The notes beneath the pieces are model-generated. The model did not search any database and was not told where the DNA came from. It saw only the letters and a list, made by a program, of their open reading frames with translations. A stretch of DNA of 64,000 nt, from contig CP037918.1 of assembly GCA_019356535.1 (NCBI GenBank), forward strand, positions 1,830,315-1,894,314, given 5' to 3'. A program made the position numbers and the translations under genes. The DNA is from Chromatiaceae bacterium. Its GTDB lineage: Bacteria > Pseudomonadota > Gammaproteobacteria > Chromatiales > Chromatiaceae. Below, one piece after another: positions 46,402 to 55,740 of the stretch. Within the stretch, counting starts at the first letter, position 1; each line of letters opens with the position of its first letter.

Positions 46402-48126
46402 TCAGGCCGCTTCGATCAAGCGCCGCGTCATGTGCAGCCGCACCTCGGGATCTTCGGTGAGCATGTGGAACAGGTGGTGGGGGCCGGTGGCCTTGTCGAT
46501 CAGGGCCTGCAGGTCGGGGCGGATCTCGGCGTAGAGCGTGGGCAGGCGGCGATCGAAGCGATGCAGCGCCTGGGTGAGCGGGTCCTTGCGCTGGCGGGCG
46601 AGGATGCGTTGCACGCCGTCGCGGTAGAGGTCGCCGAGGCAGATGTGCACGGCATTGAACAGGGTGGCCCAGCCGTTGAACCAGAACATCAGGTCGATAT
46701 CGAAGGCCTCGCCCGGCGGCGGGCCCTGTTCGAGCACCTGTTGCAGCAGTTCGCGTTCCTTGACCGTCTCGCCCGGTTCCATCAGTTCGGCGCGGCCGTA
46801 GCCGTCGATGGTGGAGCTGGTGAGCAGGATGGGCACGTCCGGGTGCCGGGCGAGCACGAAGTTCATGTCCTTGAGCACCCGACCCTTTTCACCGGTGAGC
46901 GGGTGGGTCTTGAGTCGTGCCGCGGGCCGGGTGGCCAGCACCTGCACCTGGTGGCCGCGCGCGCCCAGCTCGTTGACCAGGCGCGCGAACACCCCCTTGT
47001 GCAGCACGTCGGTCGAGAAGTTGAGCGCGGTCTGCTTGTGCAGCAGCGCCAGTTGCACCTCGGGCGCGTGGCGCGGGGCGCACTCGACGATGTTGGCGAT
47101 CTTGCGCACCGGGATGCGCTCTTTCAGGCGCCCATGGCGATCCACGATCACTTCCTGGTGGAACTCGTCGAAGCTGATCTGCAACAGCACGTGCGCCTTC
47201 GACCAGTGCTTGGGGCGACCGCGCACCGCCGCGGCCATGCGCCCGATGACCTCCTCGGTACGCTCGGGCGTGTCGGCAAAATCGCCGTTGAGCAGGATGG
47301 CAAAGGTACGCACCTGGCGCATGGCGCGGATGCCGTCGTAGAAGGCATCGAGGTGGCGGGTGAGATCGCCGCCGGTGAACAGCACGCTGTCGGTCAGTGA
47401 CTCGACCGTGCGATAGACCTTCTGCGGATCGGGGTCGGTGGGCTTGAGCGGCCGCCAGATGAACATGCAGTGTCGGCAGGTCTGCGGACAGCCCATCGCC
47501 GGGATGATGCCCAGCTTGGCGAAACGCGGCGTGCCCGGTTTTGCCGGCTCGGGCAGCGCATCGACCAGCTTCAGGCGTTCCTGGTCGGCCTCGCCCAGCA
47601 TGTCGCCATAGCGCTGCTTCTCCTGCTTTGCCAGCCCGCTGTAGGCGACCTTGAGCGTCTGCGTGAACAGACCCAGCCCGCGCCAGGCCGTGAGCATGTG
47701 CTCGGCGAGGCGCTGCGGATCGCCGCCCTGCCTGGCCAGCAGTTCCAGCAGTTGCGCCTGCTGCACCGGCCCGCCGGGCGGGGCCTGGCGCCAGTGCTCG
47801 ATGTAGCCCTCGATGAAGGCACGCGCGCTGCCGGCCTCGACGAGCAGGCGCATCAAAAAGCGGCGCTCGGGCGCGCGAAAGGCCGCCAGCACGCCCTCGC
47901 GGTAGGGCTCGGACACGTGTTCGCGCAGCCAGTGCCAGCCGTACAGGTAGGTGAGCGGGAAGGCCAGTGCCGCGGCGTCGGGGTGATCCCGCAACATCTC
48001 CGCCATGTCCAAGCGGGTCAGGCGATTGATCTCGGCCTTGAAGCGCGCCCGCATCGCAGGCAGGTAGAGGCCGAGCAGGCGCTGCTGCTCGGCCTCGTCG
48101 ATCACGGTCTGCGGGCTGGCGGACAT
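46402..48126 (-). CDS. Radical SAM protein of unrecognised family
   Basis: The 574-residue protein has a CxxxCxxC cluster motif in IIPAMGCPQTCRHCMFIWRP (about 215-235) and a following VLFTGGDLTRHL, which is the SAM-binding GGE-like turn with D in place of E. The N-terminal 200 residues are helical and lack a known domain to my eye. No peptide-binding SPASM cysteines are evident. ATG 48126 has GGGGAG upstream; the longer frame is not supported. It is alone on the integron side of rnhB, and its stop lies about 50 bp from the broken intI end. Confidence 0.75.
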   Translation of the reverse strand: MSASPQTVIDEAEQQRLLGLYLPAMRARFKAEINRLTRLDMAEMLRDHPDAAALAFPLTYLYGWHWLREHVSEPYREGVLAAFRAPERRFLMRLLVEAGSARAFIEGYIEHWRQAPPGGPVQQAQLLELLARQGGDPQRLAEHMLTAWRGLGLFTQTLKVAYSGLAKQEKQRYGDMLGEADQERLKLVDALPEPAKPGTPRFAKLGIIPAMGCPQTCRHCMFIWRPLKPTDPDPQKVYRTVESLTDSVLFTGGDLTRHLDAFYDGIRAMRQVRTFAILLNGDFADTPERTEEVIGRMAAAVRGRPKHWSKAHVLLQISFDEFHQEVIVDRHGRLKERIPVRKIANIVECAPRHAPEVQLALLHKQTALNFSTDVLHKGVFARLVNELGARGHQVQVLATRPAARLKTHPLTGEKGRVLKDMNFVLARHPDVPILLTSSTIDGYGRAELMEPGETVKERELLQQVLEQGPPPGEAFDIDLMFWFNGWATLFNAVHICLGDLYRDGVQRILARQRKDPLTQALHRFDRRLPTLYAEIRPDLQALIDKATGPHHLFHMLTEDPEVRLHMTRRLIEAA

Positions 48127-48215
48127 GACAGGCTCCCCGGCATCAGGATGCCCGCAGTATACCGGGACACCCGGCCAGCCGCGCGGCACCCGGTGGCCAG
48201 CGCGGCAGCGCGGGC

Positions 48216-48896
48216 TCAGTAACGCGGCGACTCGTAGGCGCGGTATTCCTGTCCCTGAACGATGGGCTTGACGTAGACCTCCACCCGCCGGTTGAGCTGG
48301 CGACCGGCCTCGGTGGCGTTGCTGGCACGCGGCTCGGACTCGCCTCGCCCCTCGGTACGCAGGCGGTCACGCGGTACCCCGCGCGAGGCCAGGTAGTCGG
48401 CCACCGCCTCGGCGCGCCGCCGCGACAGGTCGAGGTTGTATTCCTCGGAGCCCACGCTGTCGGTATGCCCCACCACGTGCACCACGGTACGGTCGTACTT
48501 GAGCAGTACATCGGCCAGCTTGTCGAGCGAGCGGGCGAAGCCGTGCTTGATGCGCGCGCTGTCGAAGTCGAACGAGACCTCGGAATCGATGCTCAGCTTG
48601 AGGGTGTCGTCGCGCAGGCGTTCGATCTCGAGCTGGTGCGACTGCCGTTCCTGTGACAGTTGCTGTTCGAAGGCCCGCTGCTGGTTGTCCATGTAGTTGC
48701 CCACCGCGCCCCCGGCCAGCGCGCCCACCGCCGCGCCGACCCATTTGCCGGCGCCATGGTCCATCTGGTGCCCTACCACGGCACCGACCACCGCACCGAC
48801 AGCGGCACCGACCTTGGCGCGCTGATTGGGGTCATTGGTGGTACAGCCGGAGACCAGTACTGCAGCGATCGTTGCAGCCGTTACAAGACGTTTCAT
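48216..48896 (-). CDS. OmpA-family peptidoglycan-binding lipoprotein
   Basis: The 226-residue lipoprotein has a lipobox (LVSGC, cysteine about 18), a glycine-zipper region (GAAVGAVVGAVVG ... GAAVGALAGGAVG, about 30-66), a short coiled coil, and an OmpA C-terminal domain (about 100-220) with FDFDSARIKHG, VVGHTDSVGSEEYNLDLSRRRAEAV and NRRVEVYV. It is similar to E. coli YiaD and should tie the outer membrane to peptidoglycan. GAGGAGGTACC precedes the ATG. Confidence 0.9.
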   Translation of the reverse strand: MKRLVTAATIAAVLVSGCTTNDPNQRAKVGAAVGAVVGAVVGHQMDHGAGKWVGAAVGALAGGAVGNYMDNQQRAFEQQLSQERQSHQLEIERLRDDTLKLSIDSEVSFDFDSARIKHGFARSLDKLADVLLKYDRTVVHVVGHTDSVGSEEYNLDLSRRRAEAVADYLASRGVPRDRLRTEGRGESEPRASNATEAGRQLNRRVEVYVKPIVQGQEYRAYESPRY

Positions 48897-49007
48897 AGAC
48901 GGTACCTCCTCTCGTCAGTCATCCCGTCCACACGTCGGGACCATGCCTGCATGATTGGGCAAGCCCGCATGGAATACAAGGCAGACGATCACAGACCGGT
49001 CACGCTT

Positions 49008-49604
49008 TCAGCTACCGTTCAGGATGCGGCGCACCGGCCCGAAGCTGCGCCGGTGGATGGGGCTTGCGCCCAGCTCACGCAGCGCCTCGAGATGCTGGCG
49101 GGTGGGATAGCCCTTGTGCCCGGCCAGGCCATAACCCGGATAGCGCGCATCCAGCGCCACCATCTCGCGGTCGCGCGTGACCTTGGCCAGGATGGAGGCC
49201 GCCGCGATGGCAGGCTCCGAACCATCACCGCCGACGATGGCCGTGGCCGGGCACGCCAGCCCCTCGGGCACCCGGTTGCCGTCGATCAATGCATGATCCG
49301 GCGCCAGGGACAGTCCCTGGACGGCGCGTCGCATCGCCAGCAGGCTGGCCTGAAGGATATTGAGCTGGTCGATCTCCTCGACCTCGGCACGCCCCAGCGA
49401 CCAGGCCAGCGCGCGCTCGCGGATCTGCTCGAACAGCGCCTCGCGGCGTTTCTCGGTGAGTTTCTTGGAGTCGTTCAGCCCGGCGACAGGACGCGCCGGG
49501 TCGAGGATCACCGCTGCGGCCACCACCGGCCCGGCAAGCGGACCACGACCGACCTCGTCGACGCCGCAGATCAGGGAAGGTCTCGGGGAATCGGCAGGGT
49601 TCAT
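49008..49604 (-). CDS. rnhB: Ribonuclease HII
   Basis: RNase HII cuts RNA-DNA hybrids and removes single ribonucleotides from DNA. The 198-residue enzyme shows the catalytic residues in [19 protein letters not shown], the ALIDGN aspartate and [12 protein letters not shown]. Its ATG overlaps the stop of the FGE-like gene upstream (ATGA). Confidence 0.96.
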   Translation of the reverse strand: MNPADSPRPSLICGVDEVGRGPLAGPVVAAAVILDPARPVAGLNDSKKLTEKRREALFEQIRERALAWSLGRAEVEEIDQLNILQASLLAMRRAVQGLSLAPDHALIDGNRVPEGLACPATAIVGGDGSEPAIAAASILAKVTRDREMVALDARYPGYGLAGHKGYPTRQHLEALRELGASPIHRRSFGPVRRILNGS

Positions 49605-50485
49605 AACTCCCGCACCACCCGGAAACCCAGATTCACGTCCAGCTCGTCACGCAGACGCGCGCGGCGTGCGGCAGAGCGAGCGTACACCGCCGCATCGAAC
49701 CAGGAACCGCCGCGCACCACAATCCACTTGTTGCGGCGCCCGACCGGTGCGGGGTGGGCACGCGGCAGATTGGTCAGCGAGTTGCGCCAGTTCGACTCGG
49801 TCATCTCCCAGACGTTGCCGTGCATGTCGTGCAGGCCCCAGATATTGGGCCGGTAGCTGCCCACCGGCAGGGTGTGCGCCACCGGTGCGCACTTGGGCAG
49901 GTAGAAACGCTTGTTGTCGCGTGCTTCCTCGTAAGGGAAGCTGGCCTTGAAGTGCACCTCGCGACAGCTTACCGAGTCGCCGTAGGCAAAGGGCGTGGTG
50001 GTGCCGGCACGGCAGGCGTATTCCCACTCGGCCTCGGACGGCAGGCGGTAGCGCTGCCCGGTGCGCTCGCTCAGCCAGGCGCAGTAGTCCTCGGCCTCGC
50101 CGTGACGGATGTTGATCACCGGGTGCCGACCCTCGCTGGTGATCAGATCGGGCCGCCAGCGCCAGCCGGTGGCGCGGGTGAAGGCCGCGAACTCCTCGGC
50201 GGTCACCGGGTAGACGCCGATGGCGAAGGGCTGGGTGATCTGCTGGTAGTGTTGCGGCCCCTCGCCCGCCCAGTGACCGAACTCGTGCTCGGGCGAGCCC
50301 ATCTCGAATATCCCGGCGGGGATCACCGCCAGCTCGGGCGCCTCGCCGGCATCCAGCGGGTCACGAAAGCGCACCGGCAGGCCGAACGCCTCGGCGGTGC
50401 GTGCCTGCAGGGCCTGGCGAGCGGCCTCGTCGAGATCGGGGACGAAGGGCAGACGATCGGGCGATTGGGGTTGCAGGGACGACAT
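49601..50485 (-). CDS. Formylglycine-generating-enzyme-like (SUMF1/FGE-sulfatase) protein
   Basis: The 294-residue protein has the FGE-sulfatase fold signatures: [65 protein letters not shown] and [10 protein letters not shown] ... NLGFRVVR. True FGEs need a Cys pair near the C terminus; none is seen here, so it may be a non-catalytic or differently acting member (e.g. ergothioneine-, hopanoid- or kinase-related relatives). ATG 50485 was chosen over TTG 50509. It overlaps rnhB by 4 bp. Confidence 0.8.
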   Translation of the reverse strand: MSSLQPQSPDRLPFVPDLDEAARQALQARTAEAFGLPVRFRDPLDAGEAPELAVIPAGIFEMGSPEHEFGHWAGEGPQHYQQITQPFAIGVYPVTAEEFAAFTRATGWRWRPDLITSEGRHPVINIRHGEAEDYCAWLSERTGQRYRLPSEAEWEYACRAGTTTPFAYGDSVSCREVHFKASFPYEEARDNKRFYLPKCAPVAHTLPVGSYRPNIWGLHDMHGNVWEMTESNWRNSLTNLPRAHPAPVGRRNKWIVVRGGSWFDAAVYARSAARRARLRDELDVNLGFRVVREL

Positions 50486-50573
50486 GGCGACACAATGGTT
50501 GACCGACAAGGCGGCGGATTATCGCCGATCCTGTCCACACCGCGAAAGCGGCCTTTCCCCGCCGTTCACGGAG

Positions 50574-51113
50574 TCATCCCGGCATTACCGAAAAATAGAC
50601 GACATAGAAGGCCAGCCAGGCGACGGCCAGCAGCCCGCCCGCCGGCAACCCGGGCCAGCAGCGCCGCAGGCCCCGCAAGGCAAGGTGCGCCAGCAGGGTG
50701 ACCAGCACGAAACGCCCCAGGCGCGCCGGCACCGACACGGCCAGGAAGGCCGCCAGACCGATGCCGGCCCCGGATGCCTCCAGGGCATACAACTTGTACG
50801 GGGTGCCGCTGAGGGGGCCGAGCAGGACGGCAGCCAGGCCGTGCTCGCGCAGCTCGGCCGCCACCCGCTCGATCATCGCCGGGCCGATGGCCGGAGTGGC
50901 ATCCAACCACGGGCGCGCTTCGGCAGCCCAGGTCTGACCGACGCGGTACATCAGCAGGCCGCCCAGCAAGGCGCCGGCCAGTGCGTACAGCGCGCCGATG
51001 AGCCCGTCACGCAACCGCTCGCGCGCCAGCCAGGTGAGCAGCACGTCGGGCACGATGAAGAACACCGTGGCCTCGGCCAGGCCCCAGGCCAGGGCCAGCA
51101 TCTTCACTCCCAT
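50574..51113 (-). CDS. Integral membrane protein of unknown function
   Basis: The 179-residue product has about four to five hydrophobic segments (for example GLIGALYALAGALLGGLLM, LAAFLAVSVPARLGRFVLVTLLAHLAL and LLAVAWLAFYVVYF). I see similarity in style to DedA/YqaA-type small membrane proteins but no decisive motif. It overlaps the end of plsC by 10 bp and closes the phospholipid cluster, so a membrane-lipid role is possible. Confidence 0.72.
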   Translation of the reverse strand: MGVKMLALAWGLAEATVFFIVPDVLLTWLARERLRDGLIGALYALAGALLGGLLMYRVGQTWAAEARPWLDATPAIGPAMIERVAAELREHGLAAVLLGPLSGTPYKLYALEASGAGIGLAAFLAVSVPARLGRFVLVTLLAHLALRGLRRCWPGLPAGGLLAVAWLAFYVVYFSVMPG

Positions 51114-51763
51114 GGTGGAAAGTCACCCTCGGCGGCCAGTTCGTTCATCGCCTGCTCCAGCCGCTGCATGAACACACGCCGCTCGCCACCAGCATCGACC
51201 GGTTCACCCACGAAGACATCGCAGAAAAAGGGCACCAGCAGCGCCTCGCCGCGCGGCAAGGCCTTGCCCAGGCCATGCAGGAACACCGGGATCACCGGCA
51301 CCTCGGGATGCGCCTGGTGAATGCGTGCGACGCCCTGCTTGAACGCAGCGAAGCGCTCGGGCTCGCCGCGCGTGCCCTCGGGAAACAGGATCAGGATCTC
51401 GCCCGCCGCCAGGGCCGCATCGATGTCGGCAAAGGGGTTCTCGCCACGGCGTGGCCTGCCCCGTCGCAGCGGCAGGATGCCGATGATCTCGCGCGCGAAC
51501 CAGGCCAGCGCCCGGTTGCGCAGGAAATAGTCCATCGCCGCCACCGGCCGGATACGCGGCAGCAGGTGGCGCGGCAACAGCGTCATCAGCACCAGGGTGT
51601 CGAGATGCGAGTTGTGGTTGGCCACGATCACCGCCGGTCCTTGCGCTGGCAGGCGTTCACGGTGGCGCACGTTCAGCCCCAGCACAAACAGCACCAGAAA
51701 GCGTACCACCCCGTCGAAGAACAGGCGGCGCAGCAGACGCACGGGCAGGGAACGCTCGGACAT
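51104..51763 (-). CDS. plsC: PlsC-family 1-acylglycerol-3-phosphate O-acyltransferase
   Basis: The 219-residue enzyme has the acyltransferase motifs NHNSHLD (HX4D) and FPEGTRGEPERF, and an N-terminal membrane segment. The family adds the second acyl chain to glycerophospholipids. It follows the CdsA/YnbB-like gene by 13 bp. Confidence 0.88.
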   Translation of the reverse strand: MSERSLPVRLLRRLFFDGVVRFLVLFVLGLNVRHRERLPAQGPAVIVANHNSHLDTLVLMTLLPRHLLPRIRPVAAMDYFLRNRALAWFAREIIGILPLRRGRPRRGENPFADIDAALAAGEILILFPEGTRGEPERFAAFKQGVARIHQAHPEVPVIPVFLHGLGKALPRGEALLVPFFCDVFVGEPVDAGGERRVFMQRLEQAMNELAAEGDFPPWE

Positions 51764-51776
51764 GGCCTGGAACTAT

Positions 51777-52712
51777 CTAGAAATACAGGTAGTAGACCAG
51801 GTGGAAGAACAACGGCGCGGTGAAGGTGAGGCTGTCGATGCGGTCCATCACCCCACCGTGGCCGGGCAACAGCGAGCCGGCGTCCTTCACCCCGATGTCG
51901 CGCTTGAGCGCCGAGATGGTCACATCACCGATGAAGCCCGCCCCGCCGATCAGCAGGCCGGCGGCCGCGGCCTGCGCGGTCGAGAAGGGCGTCAGCCAGG
52001 GCGCGAGCACCAGCGCCAGCAGCGTTGTGGTCGTCACCCCGCCGGCGAACCCTTCCCAGGTCTTGTTGGGCGAGACGCGCGGCGCGATGTGCCGCCGGCC
52101 GAAACGCTTGCCCCAGATGTACTGGGCGATGTCATTGGCCTGGGTGAGGAACACCAGGAACAGTAGCAGCCCGGCGCCACCGGCCGGCAGCACGGGGCCC
52201 TCCAGCTGCAGCAGCATGGCCGCATGCGAGATGGAGAACACCAGGGTCATCACCCCCCAGTGCAGGGTGCCGGCGGCGCGCAGGAAGTCACGTGTCTCGC
52301 CGATCAGCACCATGCGGAACGGCAGGAACAGGAACAGGTATACGGGAATGAAGATGATGAACATCCCGTACCAGCCGATGTGTACCCAGTAGTACTGCAG
52401 GGGGATGGCCAGGTAGGCCCAGAACAGCACCCGGCGGTCGGCGCGCCGCGTGGGGATGATCGAGAAATATTCCTTGAGCGCCAGGAAGCTGACGATGCCG
52501 AAGAAGACCACCGAGACCGTTGGCGACACCACGATGGCCAGCGCGAACACGGCCACCATCACCCACCAGGAGCGGATGCGCGCACGCAATTCGCCGAAGT
52601 CGCGTTGCGGGTGACGCCGCGCCAGCCACCACTGCACGCCGCTGGCGATCGCCAGCAGGCCGAACAGGCCGCCGAGCATCCACAGCACGTTGGGCGAGAG
52701 GTGCGCAAACAT
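51777..52712 (-). CDS. CdsA/YnbB-like phosphatidate cytidylyltransferase
   Basis: The 311-residue membrane protein makes CDP-diacylglycerol. It has several membrane segments and the family signature VSPNKTWEGFAGG ... GDVTISALKRDIGVKDAGSLLPGHGGVMDRIDS. Pairing with a CDP-alcohol phosphatidyltransferase, and a downstream PlsC, matches the E. coli ynbAB type rather than the housekeeping cdsA next to bam genes. Its start shares one base with the upstream stop (TGATG). Confidence 0.9.
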   Translation of the reverse strand: MFAHLSPNVLWMLGGLFGLLAIASGVQWWLARRHPQRDFGELRARIRSWWVMVAVFALAIVVSPTVSVVFFGIVSFLALKEYFSIIPTRRADRRVLFWAYLAIPLQYYWVHIGWYGMFIIFIPVYLFLFLPFRMVLIGETRDFLRAAGTLHWGVMTLVFSISHAAMLLQLEGPVLPAGGAGLLLFLVFLTQANDIAQYIWGKRFGRRHIAPRVSPNKTWEGFAGGVTTTTLLALVLAPWLTPFSTAQAAAAGLLIGGAGFIGDVTISALKRDIGVKDAGSLLPGHGGVMDRIDSLTFTAPLFFHLVYYLYF

Positions 52713-53317
52713 CAGCCCACCTCGGCCAGCGCCGCGCGGGCGCGGTTGAATACCGTGAGCACCAGCAGGGCGCAGACCACGCCGAGCAGCCAGTCGCTCC
52801 AGCCGGCCAGCGGCAGGCCCAGGGCCCCGGCCAGCGCCAGGGCGCCGAACAGGAAGGCCCGGTCGGATTTGCCCATCGGCCCGTCGTAACGGCGCGAGGC
52901 GCCGATCTGCACCGCCACCACCCCGGTCATCTCGGTGAGCAGCGCCAGCAGCACCACCGCCATCACCCAGGGCGCGGACAGCCCCGGCACCAGCGCGAAG
53001 GCGGCGTAGAGGGCGGCATCCGATATCACGTCACCCAGCTCGTTGAGCAGCGCGCCGAGCGGTGTCTTCATGTCGTGCTCGCGCGCCAGCATGCCGTCGA
53101 TGGCGTTCAGCGCCATGCGCACGAACAGCACCCCGGGCACCAGCGCCAGCGCCCAGCCCGCCCCGCCACTGCAGGCCACCGCCGCCCCGGTCACCAGCGA
53201 CAGGAGCAGCGCGGCGAGTGTCACCTGGTTGGCCGTCACGCCGGCCGCGGCCAGCCGCGCCGTCAACGGTCGCAGCCGATTCTGAAAGGCGGGTTTCAGA
53301 TCGTAAATGGTGGGCAT
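52712..53317 (-). CDS. CDP-alcohol phosphatidyltransferase, YnbA-like
   Basis: The 201-residue membrane protein belongs to the CDP-alcohol phosphatidyltransferases. The family motif, normally DxxDGxxAR...GxxxDxxxD, reads NAIDGMLAREHDMKTPLGALL and then NELGD here. The first and third aspartates are asparagine, which may be characteristic of the YnbA-like branch. The alcohol used is unknown. It is the first gene of a four-gene cluster with the CdsA/YnbB-like gene, plsC and a membrane protein. Confidence 0.83.
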   Translation of the reverse strand: MPTIYDLKPAFQNRLRPLTARLAAAGVTANQVTLAALLLSLVTGAAVACSGGAGWALALVPGVLFVRMALNAIDGMLAREHDMKTPLGALLNELGDVISDAALYAAFALVPGLSAPWVMAVVLLALLTEMTGVVAVQIGASRRYDGPMGKSDRAFLFGALALAGALGLPLAGWSDWLLGVVCALLVLTVFNRARAALAEVG

Positions 53318-53406
53318 GACAGTCTTACGACCCTACATTTCGATGGATCCTGCAGTTCCCTGTAGCGTCAGCCTACGACCTATTCCCTACCCTCGCAACG
53401 AGCTCA

Positions 53407-53748
53407 TCATGAGCCGCCGTCAGCCGGCAGTTTCAGACAATCTCTCAACCAGGCCGGATCCACCGCTTTCCCTTCTTCGATATCGGAATACAGCTTACGC
53501 TCCACGCCTGTCGCATCGACATATTCGATTTTGTAAATCACGCGGCCACAGTAGCTTTCCAGCTCTTTATCAAGGATCTGGCTCCCCGGCTCCCGTTCCA
53601 GCAAACGCGCCTCTATCTGCCGCATCAGGACACCACGTCGTTCACTGATCCGCTGAATTTCAGCCTGTTTGCTCTTGACCCACGCGTAAGCACCTACCAA
53701 AGCAAGCAACGATGCGCCAATCGCCACCGTCAACAAGGCGCGCTTCAT
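53407..53748 (-). CDS. Small membrane-anchored protein of unknown function
   Basis: The 113-residue product has an N-terminal hydrophobic segment (LLTVAIGASLLALVGAYAW) and then a soluble domain with a helical first part (SKQAEIQRISERRGVLMRQIEARLLE). Two cysteines are present (ESYCGRV and LRDCLKL). AGGAGAG precedes the ATG, which supports that it is a real gene. I do not recognise a family. It stands between the phospholipid and ABC exporter clusters. Confidence 0.62.
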   Translation of the reverse strand: MKRALLTVAIGASLLALVGAYAWVKSKQAEIQRISERRGVLMRQIEARLLEREPGSQILDKELESYCGRVIYKIEYVDATGVERKLYSDIEEGKAVDPAWLRDCLKLPADGGS

Positions 53749-53825
53749 GGTTCTCTCCTGCTGCGTAGTCTGACAAAAGGTGATTTTTCACCGATTCTGC
53801 CATCGGCGAAAACCCTTTCCATGCT

Positions 53826-54536
53826 CTACTCTGGCAACCGCCCCTCGCCCTGCTCCTCGTGGGTAACGCCGTCGCGGATGTGGTAGATGCGCCGGAAGGT
53901 GGGGATGATCTTCTCGTCGTGGGTGACCACGATCACCGCGGTGCGGTACTGGCGCGCCATGTCGTTGAGGATACGGATCACCGCCAGCGCGCGCACCGAG
54001 TCCAGCGGCGCGGTGGGCTCGTCGGCGAGGATCACCGGCGGGCGGTTGACCAGGCCACGGGCGATGGCCACACGCTGCTGTTCGCCGCCGGAGAGCTGGG
54101 CGGGCATGGCCCTGGCCCGGTGCTGCACGTCGAGCGCCTCGAGCAACTCGTGCGCCCGCTTGCGCGCCTGCGCATTGGGCACGCCGGCGAGCATGGGCAG
54201 CAGGGCAACGTTGTCGGTGACGTCGAGAAAGGGGATCAGGTACGGCGCCTGAAACACGAAGCCGATCTTGTCGCGGCGCAGGGCACGCAGGTCGCGCACC
54301 TTCCAGCCGTCGTCGTAGATCACCTCGTCGCCCAGGGTCATGCGCCCGGCGGACGGATCGATGACCGCACCCAGGCACTTGAGCAGGGTACTCTTGCCCG
54401 AGCCGGAAGGCCCGATCAGGCCCACCACCTCGCCGGGTTCGACGCGCATGTTCACTTCCTTGAGCGCGTCCACCGCGGTGTCACCCTGCCCGTAGCGCTT
54501 GCGCAGCCCCTCGATGAGAATGCCACCTTCGCTCAT
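53826..54536 (-). CDS. ABC exporter ATP-binding protein (LolD/MacB type)
   Basis: The 236-residue ATPase drives the FtsX-type permease encoded just upstream. Walker A is [12 protein letters not shown], the signature is [15 protein letters not shown], and Walker B is [12 protein letters not shown], with P instead of the usual N after EPTA. Its ATG 54536 lies one base after the permease stop. Confidence 0.93.
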   Translation of the reverse strand: MSEGGILIEGLRKRYGQGDTAVDALKEVNMRVEPGEVVGLIGPSGSGKSTLLKCLGAVIDPSAGRMTLGDEVIYDDGWKVRDLRALRRDKIGFVFQAPYLIPFLDVTDNVALLPMLAGVPNAQARKRAHELLEALDVQHRARAMPAQLSGGEQQRVAIARGLVNRPPVILADEPTAPLDSVRALAVIRILNDMARQYRTAVIVVTHDEKIIPTFRRIYHIRDGVTHEEQGEGRLPE

Positions 54537-54537
54537 C

Positions 54538-55740
54538 TCAGCCTCCAATCGCCTCGGCCGGATCGACCTTGATCGCCATGCGGATGGCCACCAGGCTGGC
54601 CAGGGTGCAGATCGCCATCACGATGAAAAAGCCGGCCACGGCGTCCTGCGGAATCAGCAATACGTACTTGGGGAAATGCGGCGCCGCGAAGGTGGCACTG
54701 ATGCGCCCGACCATGAAGCCGATGGCGCCCAGCGCCAGTGCCTGTTTGAGGATCATGCCGGCAATGGTGCGGTTGCGCGTGCCGATCAGCTTGAGCACCG
54801 CAATCTCGCGGATCTTGTCCATCGTCAGGGTGTAGATGATGAAGGCCACGATGGCCGCGCTGACCACCGCCAGGATCACCAGGAACATGCCGATCTGTTT
54901 CGACGAGGTGGCGATCAGCTTGCCGACCAGGATCTCCTCCATCTGCGCGCGATCGTAGACCTGCAGGCGCTGCCAGCGGCGGATCGACTCGGCCACCTCG
55001 GCAACATCGTAGCCCGGCTTCACCCGCACCAGCACCGCATTGACGAAGTTGCTCGTTGCCTGCGAGGCGATCACCGCCTCGGCCACCCCTGGCACACCCG
55101 GGCGGTTGAAGGCCGGATTCTCCAGCGTGCGACGGCGCTGGCTGTGGATGCTGTCGTTGTCCTTGAGGAACTGCGCCTCCTGCGCATCCTTGAGCGGGAT
55201 GAAGACCATGGGATCGCCACTGGAGGACACCATGCGCCGGGTCAGGCCCACCACGGTGTAGTGCTTGCGACGAATGCGGATGCGCTCGCCGAGGCGCAGC
55301 CCGGCCTTCACGTCGGCCACCGCCTCGTAGTGTCCGCGCGTGATCTGGCGGCCGGCAACCAGGTGACGCGGCCAACCGGGGCCGGCCGGCATGCCCGGAG
55401 CGATACCCACTACCATCACCCGCACATCGCTGTCGGGGCGCGCCACCTGCATGGTCAGATAGGTGACATTGGCCGCCGCGGCCACACCCGCGATGCCGGC
55501 GATGTCGCGCCACAGGTCATCGTACAGGCTGGACGGCTCGGCATAGGGCCCCAGGGTGCCTTGCTGCACCACCCACAGGTCGGCGCCGCTGTTGTCGATC
55601 AGCGCCCGGCCGTCGGCCACCATGCCACGGTACACCCCGGCCATGGTCAGGGTGACACCGATCAGCAACCCCAGGCCAAAGCCGGTGAACACGAACTTGC
55701 CCCAGGCGTGCAGGATGTCGCGGCCGGCCAGGCTGATCAC
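54538..55740 (-). CDS. ABC transporter permease, FtsX/MacB type
   Basis: The 400-residue inner-membrane permease has an N-terminal membrane helix, a large periplasmic domain (about 45-265) and three C-terminal membrane helices (VILAVVSAAIVAFIIYTL and following) with the FtsX-like DKIREIAVLKLIGTRNR loop. GTG 55740 overlaps the stop of the membrane-fusion gene (GTGA). Confidence 0.9.
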   Translation of the reverse strand: MISLAGRDILHAWGKFVFTGFGLGLLIGVTLTMAGVYRGMVADGRALIDNSGADLWVVQQGTLGPYAEPSSLYDDLWRDIAGIAGVAAAANVTYLTMQVARPDSDVRVMVVGIAPGMPAGPGWPRHLVAGRQITRGHYEAVADVKAGLRLGERIRIRRKHYTVVGLTRRMVSSSGDPMVFIPLKDAQEAQFLKDNDSIHSQRRRTLENPAFNRPGVPGVAEAVIASQATSNFVNAVLVRVKPGYDVAEVAESIRRWQRLQVYDRAQMEEILVGKLIATSSKQIGMFLVILAVVSAAIVAFIIYTLTMDKIREIAVLKLIGTRNRTIAGMILKQALALGAIGFMVGRISATFAAPHFPKYVLLIPQDAVAGFFIVMAICTLASLVAIRMAIKVDPAEAIGG

